A stretch of DNA of 64,000 nt from Platanthera guangdongensis (lineage: Eukaryota > Streptophyta > Magnoliopsida > Asparagales > Orchidaceae), in NCBI GenBank assembly GCA_039583875.1, contig CM077166.1, positions 94,086,094 through 94,150,093 on the forward strand, in the 5' to 3' direction. The position numbers and the translations under genes were made by a program. The notes beneath the pieces are model-generated. The model had not been told where the DNA came from. It saw only the letters and a program-made list of their open reading frames with translations, and did not search any database. Positions 55,873 through 64,000 of the stretch are shown here, one piece after another. Each line of letters opens with the position of its first letter. Position 1 is the first letter of the stretch.

Positions 55873-58703
55873 CTATTTTTGTTCTGCATCTTTGATCACT
55901 ATTCCTTTTCCTGACTGAATCTTGGCTTGCATAGGAGCTTCACCATCTTCAGTTTCAGCAGGCTTCTTCCCTTTCAGCTCCTTCTTCTTAAGTTCCTCAG
56001 CCTTAATCTTTTGCCTTTCAAAATAATGACAAGGCTTGGGAAAGTACTTGCTAGGCTCTTGGGCAGTAGGAGGTAGCTTTCCCATCTTGGTCTTTCTTCT
56101 ATATTGGACTATAGCCTCCTGCCTTGTCTCATGCCTTCTCCATTCAAGTTCAGAAAACCATTTATTCCTGTCTTGAATGTTATCTTTTGAAGCTTTCCAT
56201 GCAGTCAAAATAATGTTCCTAGAGGTGGGGCTCCACTGCTCAAAGTCTGGTCTCTGTTCAGCTTGCTCCCTAAACCTCTTCTTAGATAATCTAGTTTCTT
56301 CTTCTTTCTGCATAGCTTCTTGTATAGCTTCAGAGATTGGCTGGACTACCTTTTCTATAATGACATTATCCTTACCCCCAGGTAGGCTATACATGGATTG
56401 TATGTCAGCATGAATCATATCAAAATTTGGAGGAGGGTAGATGACTTGAGCCACTTCAGGTTGCTCCCCTCCTAGATATGCAGGATGAATCCCAGATTCT
56501 GCAACATTATCATCATCACAAAGAGGAGGATAACCAAGAGTTGCTCTGATAGAATTTGATATCCACTTGGCATGATCAGAGCTATCTTTGACTAAAACTC
56601 TCTCCCCCTTTATGACTTCTCTTTCTATATGATCTCTGACATCATCTTTCTGAAATCTCACTTGATTATCCAAATAATTAACTCCATCTTTAAAGAAAGG
56701 TTTTAACCTTTGGAGTTTGTCAGTTATCAACTTTTGAGAATCTTGGATGGCAGTCTTAACAGCAATTATTTCTTCTTGGAATACTTTGTCAAAATCTGCT
56801 TTTGCTGTAGCTGGAGTCTGCCCTGCAGCTAGATTCTTCAGCTCTGTGACTATGGCATTGTGAGATGCAGTCAAATTATCATTCATCCTAATTTGATTTT
56901 CAAGTACATATCCTTGCTTGACTGCAAAGTCATCAACTTGTGCTTTTATCTTCTCCTGATGTGTAGCCAAGTACACCACTGCATTCCCTCCCTTATGGAA
57001 GCAGTCTGTCATCTCCTTCTTGTTAAGATTCATTTCAAATCTTATAGACTTTATATCCTGGGCCAAATCAAACTGCAATGATTTCTGCCCTTCATCCACA
57101 TACTTCTCAATGGCCTGCCTGTGCTCATCAAGCTTGATTTGCATTGCAACCATTAGAGCACTATAATCAATAGTTGGAGCTTGCAGTGATATATGCTGTG
57201 GAGCAACAGTTTGGAGAGCCTTCTTATAACTCTGGCTTCATCTTCTGAATACTTGAAATTTCTTTTTTTTTGCCCGTGCAGCTTCCTCATCTTCAGAAGC
57301 TGTGGAGCTAGCAATTTCTACCCTCTCCTTAGGGCTTGGGGGTAACTCCTTCTGCACATCTGGTGCCTTCTCAGTCTCTTGTCTTACAGGTTCTTCATGA
57401 ATTTGCACTTGCTCCCCCTCAATTGGAGCATTTTCCTTTTCAGCAGCAGGTTCTTTGTCAAAATCAGTTTGATCCAGGTTAAGAAATAGATCTTCCATAG
57501 TGTATTCTTGTGGAGAATGAGCTGGAGTAACTCTGGGCTCATCTACCACTGGATCAGATACAACTTCAACTTCAACAGATGTGTCTTTCATGACAACATC
57601 TGGGACTTAACTATGAATCTGTGGTTGTTGATAAACATCAGACAAATCAGTATCCTCTAAAGGAAAATCTAAAGCATTAAGCTCAGTGATTACCTCTAGA
57701 ATGATGTTGGTTGCTTGCTCACTTTCCAGGGTAGTTGATTCTTCTACAACTAGAGGCTCCCCCTGGACTTGATCCTGGTGTAAGGGGCTAGCTGGTGGTA
57801 GCTCCCCCTGCCTTTCAGCAACTACTTGTTGAGCTGGAGTCTTCTCAACAGTCTCTTCTTCATGCTCATCAGATGAGAAAACAACTTGTTCTTCACTCCC
57901 AGAGCTGCTAGTGGAAACCTGAGCAACTGGAGCAGTTTTCCTCTTCTTCTTTTGAGGTGATACTTTCTCAGGAATGATCTTCTCAGGGGTTGGCATCTCC
58001 TTAGACAACACCCTGTCCCATCTAGAGAATATCCTCATATCCATTTTTCTCATATGATTTATTTTTGTTTCAGCAACTTGACTCATTACCTTTGGAATTC
58101 TTCCAGCAAGGTAGAGACTTAAGATCCTGCCCAAGTTGGGCTTCTTCAGGCTTTCCTTGATCTTCTCAAAGATCACTACAGACCAGTCAGTTTTCAGATT
58201 GAAGATTATCCTTGTCATAATGCTGAACATATGGGCAGATACCCTATCATGCCCTCCAGGTTTGCTTAAAATCACTTTGGCAACTATTTCTGACATGAAT
58301 TTCCCTTGGTTGTTCATGCCTTTTCTATTGAAAACAGATCCAATTTTCATTTTAGAATCTAGTCCACACCAAGTTAGAGCTTCTCTGAACTTTGAAGCAG
58401 TAACTTCATCTTCTTCTTTAGTTCTTGGGAACTGTAGTACTTTCCTCAGACTTTTTGGAGAGACCTTTACTTTTTCAACATGGACCCTTGACTTGATCTT
58501 GAGTCCAGTGTCGTCTAGGGTTGCTCCATTAAGGAATTCCAGTACTTCCTTCTTCCAGATCTTTGTTGGTTCAGAAACAAGAAATTCCAACCCTGAGTAT
58601 GCAACGAGGGTATCACGGTCTTGATCTCTAGGTCTGCATCACCAAATGCGTCGCGCACCAGTTCATACCCTTCGTTGACGTTCTCCTCAAGCTTTGGCGC
58701 CAT
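55873..58703 (-). pseudogene. Element J accessory ORF2 (about 940 codons, three lesions)
   Basis: The ATG at 58703 opens MAPKLEENVNEGYELVRDAF. A one-base frameshift near 58600 leads to the frame used to the end, interrupted by TAA at 57609-57607 and TGA at 57240-57238; 58590, 57591 and 57153 share that frame. N-terminal third: a basic globular region (58590-58000) whose RVHVEKVKVSPKSLRKVL and GGHDRVSAHMFSIMTRIIFN loosely recall the plant 'putative transposon protein' family; this is weak recognition. Middle: acidic, serine- and proline-rich with KKKRKT and KKKKF basic clusters, possible nuclear signals. C-terminal 426 codons: charged, helical, coiled-coil-like. No signal peptide or membrane segment is seen, so it is unlike an envelope protein although it sits in the env position. 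Function unknown. Confidence 0.75.
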
Positions 58704-58734
58704 TAGGGTTTGAAGAATTTGAACTGAGAGAAGA

Positions 58735-59200
58735 GAGGTGTCGACACACAAGTTTTGGTCTCGAAAATTTTGAAAGCGTGTCGACAGACTAAGGCAAAAT
58801 CCTATTTATACCTTTCTAGGTTTGAAGATGAAAAGACAGGCAGATAACTTAAATTGTGTCGACACTGTCGATAAGTGTCGACACTGACTTATAATGTCTC
58901 GACACTTACATGTCGACACAAGTTTAGTCAACAGATTAAATGTGTCGACACTTGTTTATGTGTCGACACCACTTAACTCGACACATAGTCGAGACTTTAC
59001 TTAGATAATTCTGAGTAAACACTATGTGTCGACACCACCTTGGTTGTGTCGACACCAACTTGTCATGTGTCGACACTAATATTCTGAAGTGTCGACACCA
59101 ACTTCCTAGATGTGTCGAAACTTTTCCCTGAAGTGTCGACACCACTTTTCTATGTCGACACAGATATCTCTGTGTGTTGACACCTTTTTACTTAGCCATT
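58735..59200 (-). promoter_or_regulatory. Internal TGTCGACA array and TATA box upstream of ORF2
   Basis: About seventeen TGTCGACA-type palindromes between pol and ORF2. TATTTATA at 58803-58810 (minus TATAAATA) lies about 100 bp before the ORF2 ATG, with most palindromes upstream of it (58855-59190) and two downstream (58738, 58779). This copies the LTR arrangement of array then TATA. Confidence 0.8.
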
Positions 59201-59215
59201 TCCAATTCTATAAAC

Positions 59216-62017
59216 TTACTCTAAGTTTATCATTCCTAGTTCAATTTTAAACCTATTGAACTTAGTTTCTTCTATGGGCTTAGTATACATATCAGCTAGT
59301 TGATTATCTGTTTTAACATATTCTAGTAAAATATCTTCTTTCTCTACATGCTCCCTAAGAAAATGATATTTTATCTCAATATGTTTAGTTCCACTATGGG
59401 AAACAGGATTATGTGCAATTGATATAGCACTAGTAGAATCACAAAAGAGTGGAGTTCTACTTACCTGAATTCCATAGTCCTCAAGCTGATGTTGTATCCA
59501 CAGAAGTTGAGCACAGCAACTTCCAGCAGCCACATATTCTGATTCTGCAGTGGAGATAGCCACACTTGTTTGCTTCTTGCTACTCCATGAAATCAGTCTT
59601 CCACCTAGGAATTGACAGGTTCCAGTTGTGCTTTTTCTGTCTTCTTTGCATCCTGCAAAGTCTGCATCTGAATCACTTGTTAGATCAAAATCCCCATTCC
59701 TAGGGTACCAGAGGCCTAGATAAGGAGTGCCCTTTAGATATCTCAATATCCTTTTGACTGCTGTCAAATGACACTCTTTAGGGCAGTCTTGATACCTTGC
59801 ACAGACACATGTAGCATACATGATATCTGGTCTACTTGCAGTCAAATATAATAGGGAGTCAACTATCCCTCTATACAAGATTTCATCTACATGTTTCCCT
59901 GCATCATCCTTGCTAAGTGACATACTTGATCCCATAGGAGTCTTCATGCTACTGGATGAATCCATACTATACTTCCTTATGAGTTCTAGGGTGAACTTGG
60001 ACTGACATATGGATAATCCATTCTCAGTCTGTCTTACTTGGAGACCCAAGAAGAACTTTAGCTCTCTCATACTACTCATCTCAAATTGACCTTGCATTAG
60101 TTTTGCAAACTTTCTGTAAAGGCTACTTTCAGTAGACCCAAATATAATGTCATCTACATATATTTGGACTAGTATTACTTTACCTCTAGATTCCCTAAGG
60201 AATAGAGTCTTGTCTATTTTCCCCCTTGTGAATTTATTCTCAATGAGGAAACTAGACAGGGTCTCATACCAAGCCCTAGGGGCTTGTTTTAACCCATATA
60301 AAGCTTTCCTAAGTCTATAGACATGATTAGGTAGAGTTGAATCAACAAAACCTGATGGCTGTTCCATATAGACTTCCTCTTTAAGATTACCATTTAGAAA
60401 TGCTGACTTGACATCCATTTGGTAAACTTTAAATCCTTGAAAGGTTGCATAGGCCAGGAACATCCTTATGGCTTCCAGTCTGGCTACTAGAGTAAAGGTT
60501 TGATCAAAATCAATACCTTCTTCCTGCCTATATCCTTTAGCAACCAATCTTGCTTTGTTCTTAATAATGACACCATGTTCATCCATCTTGTTCCTATAGA
60601 TCCACTTGGTCCCAATTATGTTGTGATCTTTAGGTTTAGGAATAAGCTCCCAGACCTTGCACCTCTTGAACTGATTGAGTTCTTCTTGCATTGCCTCAAT
60701 CCAATGAGGGTCTAGGATGGCTTCTTCAAACTTCTTTGGTTCAACTTGGGATAGAAAGCTGTAGCAGATTGCTGCATTCAGATTTCTGCTCCTTGTTTGT
60801 ACCCCTTGTCTTGGATCACCAATGATTTGTTCAACTGGATGATCTCTAAGATGCCTATTGGCTGGAGGCATCCTGACTTCAGGTTGAACTTCTTCAACTT
60901 CTTCATCTTGTTGTACTTCTTGTACTTCTTCTGCATTAGGTACATGTAGTACTCCCCCTGTACAACAGCCACTTACTTCTACCTGTTGTCTTGCAGTAGG
61001 TTCTTCTTCTATAGTGGGCTTGTCCATCTTCTTTGTTATACCTGTGGGGCTGCAAAGACTACTAGACAACTTATTGTTAATAAGCCTAGTTTCATCAACT
61101 ACTACATGTACAGATTCCTCTACAACTTGAGTAGACAAGTTGTAAACTCTATAAGCCTTACTGTTGTTGCTGTACCCAACAAAAATTCCCTCTTGGGACT
61201 TGGCAGCAAACTTAGTCAAGTAAGACTTTCCATTGTTAAGTATATAGCACTTACAACCAAAGATCCTGAAGTAGGATAGGTTTGGTTTACTGCCTTTCAC
61301 AACCTCATAGGGGGTCTTGTTAAGGCTTTTAGTAATGGTAGCCCTATTAATAACATGGCATGCAGTATTCACTGCCTCAGCCCAGAAGTATTCTGGTAGT
61401 GATGTATCACTTAATAGGGTCCTACCAGCCTCAATCAAGGTTCTATTCTTCCTTTCAGCAATGCCATTTTGCTGAGGTGTTCTTGGTGAAGAAAACTCTT
61501 GAAATATCCCAAATTCTTCACATAGTTTTGTCATGCTATCAGATTGAAACTCAGTACCATGGTCACTTCTTATTTTGACCACTGTACTGTTTAGTTCATT
61601 CTGAATCTGTTTGACAAAGTTATAGAAGACACTGAGTGTTTTAGATTTCTGTCTAAGAAAGAACACCCAGGAAAACCTTGAGTAGTCATCTACAACTACA
61701 AAGGTATAGACCTTCCTACCTAGGCTGTGAACTGGCATTGGACCAAAGAGATCCATATGCAAGAGGTATAAACACCTCACAGCATCTTTGTTTTCAATGC
61801 TTCTAAAGGTGGATCTAGTCTGCTTGCCCTTTTGACAAGCTGAGCAAATACCATCCTTAATACACTTAACTTGAGGACCATTCCTCACTAACTCTTTACT
61901 AAAGAGTTTGCCAATTGTCTTGTAGTTTAGATGGGCTAGCCTCTTGTGCCATTTGACACAATGAGAGACTGTCTCATCAGCTACAAGACACACTGGAGAA
62001 CCATTGTTCTCAACCAT
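59216..62017 (-). CDS. pol: Element J integrase-reverse transcriptase-RNase H polyprotein
   Basis: 933 codons without a stop. Residues 20-70: zinc region [26 protein letters not shown]. Integrase core: [13 protein letters not shown] (D), SDHGTEFQS (D), [17 protein letters not shown] (E), then [19 protein letters not shown] at about residues 440-690: [33 protein letters not shown] and [11 protein letters not shown] with both aspartates. RNase [32 protein letters not shown] and [16 protein letters not shown], ending [19 protein letters not shown]. It is really the continuation of protease; the listed start is the first methionine after an in-frame TAG at about 62064. All catalytic residues are present, so this is the best-preserved pol here. 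Confidence 0.95.
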   Translation of the reverse strand: MVENNGSPVCLVADETVSHCVKWHKRLAHLNYKTIGKLFSKELVRNGPQVKCIKDGICSACQKGKQTRSTFRSIENKDAVRCLYLLHMDLFGPMPVHSLGRKVYTFVVVDDYSRFSWVFFLRQKSKTLSVFYNFVKQIQNELNSTVVKIRSDHGTEFQSDSMTKLCEEFGIFQEFSSPRTPQQNGIAERKNRTLIEAGRTLLSDTSLPEYFWAEAVNTACHVINRATITKSLNKTPYEVVKGSKPNLSYFRIFGCKCYILNNGKSYLTKFAAKSQEGIFVGYSNNSKAYRVYNLSTQVVEESVHVVVDETRLINNKLSSSLCSPTGITKKMDKPTIEEEPTARQQVEVSGCCTGGVLHVPNAEEVQEVQQDEEVEEVQPEVRMPPANRHLRDHPVEQIIGDPRQGVQTRSRNLNAAICYSFLSQVEPKKFEEAILDPHWIEAMQEELNQFKRCKVWELIPKPKDHNIIGTKWIYRNKMDEHGVIIKNKARLVAKGYRQEEGIDFDQTFTLVARLEAIRMFLAYATFQGFKVYQMDVKSAFLNGNLKEEVYMEQPSGFVDSTLPNHVYRLRKALYGLKQAPRAWYETLSSFLIENKFTRGKIDKTLFLRESRGKVILVQIYVDDIIFGSTESSLYRKFAKLMQGQFEMSSMRELKFFLGLQVRQTENGLSICQSKFTLELIRKYSMDSSSSMKTPMGSSMSLSKDDAGKHVDEILYRGIVDSLLYLTASRPDIMYATCVCARYQDCPKECHLTAVKRILRYLKGTPYLGLWYPRNGDFDLTSDSDADFAGCKEDRKSTTGTCQFLGGRLISWSSKKQTSVAISTAESEYVAAGSCCAQLLWIQHQLEDYGIQVSRTPLFCDSTSAISIAHNPVSHSGTKHIEIKYHFLREHVEKEDILLEYVKTDNQLADMYTKPIEETKFNRFKIELGMINLE

Positions 62018-62389
62018 AATGTCTAGGCAATAGACATTCCTTTTTCTATAACCAGTTAAAATGATCTATTGATCATTTGACCTCATGATATGACAACCAT
62101 CTTTTACAAATGAGATGTCATATCCTACATCACTCCATTGACTTATACTAATAAGGTTATGTTTCAAACCTTTAACATAGGTCACTTGAGTAATTGTAAT
62201 AAAGGAGTTAGAAATGTTACCAAAACCCTTGATGATCCCTTTTTCAGAACCACCAAAGGTGACTTTTAGAGCATCCTTGATGGGTGTGTAGTCCTTTAGT
62301 AAACCCCTTGTTCCAGTCATATGTCTGGAACATCCACTGTCCAAGTACCATATTGGGGCATGGCCACTTGGACTCACTTGCAAAACAGA
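62018..62389 (-). pseudogene. pol: Element J protease (one in-frame stop)
   Basis: APIWYLDSGCSRHMTGTRGL with DSG active site (about 62330-62350), followed by KHNLISISQWSDVGYDISFV. In frame with the 933-codon pol (62383 and 62017 share a frame) apart from CAATAG near 62066. Upstream it is separated from gag by the conserved TAA (62392-62390). Confidence 0.92.
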
Positions 62390-64000
62390 TTAGTGAACCT
62401 TAGAACCCAAAGAATTCTTGGGTCCTTGGTACTGGTTAGTTTGCATCCTAACAAAGCTACTGCAGGCTTTCCAACAGGCAGTTTGCTACTCACTTTGGCA
62501 CTAGCATTGTGCCAACAGTCCATTGCAAAGTGGCCTACCTTGCCACAGCACCAACACTCAAACTTATTGTACCTTTGCTTAGGTACTGTCTTTGCTGTTT
62601 TATCTACAGCAGACTTGTTGAGAGTTGGGGCTTTGCCCTTGGACTTGGACTTGGACTGAACAGTCCTTGCAGGTCTAGTAAATCCCAGTCCAGCTCTACC
62701 TTTGTGATGAACAAATTCATCAATTAAGGGTAGAACTGACTTAGGTTTAGAAAACCTAGCAACTAAGTCTTTCTCCTTCTGAAGATTAATCTCCAGACTC
62801 TTGATTTGATCATTCTTAAATGATATAGTCCCCATCTGAATCACAGTTATGTGCTTCAGTCTGGCTATCTCATTAAGCTTTTGATCAAATAACTTCTCAA
62901 AATCAGTTGCAGCAGCTTTGAGATTAGCAATTTCCTTTGCCTGACTTTTGGCTAGGGACTTGCTCTTCTTATAAGCTTGCAACAGAACTTTATATTCATC
63001 TATCAACTGATGAATATCCTCTTCAGACTAAGATGCACTCTCATCATTTGATGATGATGAATCTGATCCTGTACTGGCACAAGAAATTGAACTAAAAGAA
63101 CAATGTTATACCTTACTAGGTCCTCGCTGCTCCAGGATTTTGTCACTTTCTGTCAATGCCATTAGTCCTTGGCACTGACTGTCCTCTTGTTCATATATAG
63201 AGTTCATGATCTGAATGAACTCTTCTTCTTCTTCCTCAGCAAACAGCCCTATATATGCTTCTGCATCTGACTCAGTTTCTGATGAAGATAAATCTGACAG
63301 GCTCTTATCCTTTTTGGAAACAAAGGACTTTTCTTTCTTGCCCTTGTATTGAGTCTTTTTCTTGTCATTAGACTACTTTCTTTTCTCTGGACAATCTTCT
63401 ATCACATGTCCTTGTCTATTACAGCAATAACAAACTATTTTTGAAAGAGTTGCTTTGCTAGACTTAGTCTTTTTCCTGTCTTTCTTTGACGACTTTTTAT
63501 TCTGATAATATTCTTCTTTTCCTTGTGAAGTAGATGGTCTTGTCCTCCACGGTTTCTTTTTTAAGAATTTCTGAAAATGTCTTGTGAAGGCAGCAAAGTC
63601 CTCATCACTTTCACTGCTTTCAGATTTTCTACTGACTGACTCATCTGACTCAGATTCTGCTGCTTTTGGAGGTGGAGTTGGTGACTTACTTCTGTACTTT
63701 CTGGGGGCTTCTGTTTTAACGGCCACTGTCCTTTCCTTGTGTTCACTTCTTGTTGATTTCTCCTCTTCTTTCCTCACCATTAACTGCATTTCATAGGACA
63801 ACAGTTTGCCAAACAGTGTTGGTGGAGGAATTTCTCCCAAGTTTGTCATTTCCCCAATGGCACAGATCTTGGTGTCCCAATCTTTTGTTAGGGACCTTAG
63901 AAACTAATCATTGAGTTCATAATTACTGAACTCTCTGCCATAGGACATGAGCTCATTAACAATCCTATAGAACTTTTTATAGCATTCAGTTATGCTATCA
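62390..64000 (-). pseudogene. gag: Element J gag, C-terminal part (runs off window)
   Basis: From the window edge: the end of the helical domain (LTKDWDTKICAIGEM, LFGKLLSYEMQLM), knuckle 1 CYCCNRQGHVIEDC (63380-63425), an acidic region, a coiled coil (62760-63000, heptad leucines and lysines) and knuckle 2 CWCCGKVGHFAMDC (about 62510-62555). Stops occur at about 63371, 63104, 63029 and 63904, and a frameshift near 62450. H has the same layout. Confidence 0.88.

Larger units (their letters stand above)
53594..64000 (-). mobile_element. Element J: Sirevirus with accessory ORF, 5' end beyond window
   Basis: On minus from the window edge: gag (partial), PR, IN-RT-RH (933 open codons), an intergenic TGTCGACA array with TATA box, an accessory ORF (58703-55873), polypurine tract and 3' LTR (55581-53594). 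Same family as H. The catalytic residues of integrase and RT are intact. The 5' LTR is outside the window. Confidence 0.93.

Noticed and set aside
55873..58703. Calling ORF2 an envelope gene
   Set aside because: Position matches env-like ORFs of Sireviruses, but no signal peptide, membrane anchor or surface-protein pattern is visible.

Overview
The window reads as plant (probably eudicot) heterochromatin made almost wholly of nested LTR retrotransposons. I recognise no host gene, rRNA or functional tRNA. Evidence for a plant: Ty1-copia elements of the Sirevirus/Maximus type (initiator-Met tRNA primer sites, two CCHC knuckles in Gag, C-rich LTR ends), Ty3-gypsy chromoviruses of the Tekay/Del type with a chromodomain, an Athila-type element (primer site TGGCGCCATTGTCGGGGA), a Tat/Athila-like LTR, and a tRNA-derived SINE.

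Layout, with letters used throughout. 1-366: tandem repeat of about 80 bp. A (369-10863, +): decayed Sirevirus whose 5' LTR carries a triple SINE insertion; its 3' LTR is cut by B. B (10864-12793 and 21987-22128, +): Sirevirus LTR and start of gag. C (12794-21981, -): complete chromovirus inside B gag with a perfect 5-bp target duplication. K (22129-23339): fragment of a related chromovirus LTR, also in B gag. D (23340 to about 26195, -): chromovirus LTR plus the integrase C-terminus. 26197-26241: orphan fragment. E (26242 to about 29260): a further chromovirus-like LTR. F (about 29290-46566, +): Athila-type element, interrupted by G (35444-44253, -), a young Sirevirus with both LTRs. H (46567-50850, +): Sirevirus LTR, gag and protease in the F 3' LTR. 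I (50851-53593, -): Tat/Athila-like LTR with 3' non-coding DNA, inside H. J (53594 to the window end, -): sister copy of H inserted in I, with nearly intact pol and an extra long ORF.

Three patterns go beyond routine annotation. (1) Nearly every LTR family carries its own array of short palindromes just upstream of its TATA box (TGTCGACA in H/J, ACACGGCCGTGT in the chromoviruses, CTCGCCGAATCGGCGAG in G, others in A and I). (2) In J the TGTCGACA array with a TATA box is repeated inside the element, upstream of a roughly 940-codon accessory ORF in the env position; this looks like a second promoter built like the LTR promoter, and it raises the possibility of a self-encoded regulator or anti-silencing factor. 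(3) Sirevirus LTRs A, G, H and J hold arrays of mini-hairpins in which the linkers are constant but each stem has a different self-complementary sequence.

A TAA stop is also conserved at the gag-protease boundary of all four Sireviruses that show it. Ages differ: A, C and F have broken catalytic motifs and many stops, while G and J keep the reverse transcriptase YVDD motif. All family calls are by reading motifs; no database search was run.
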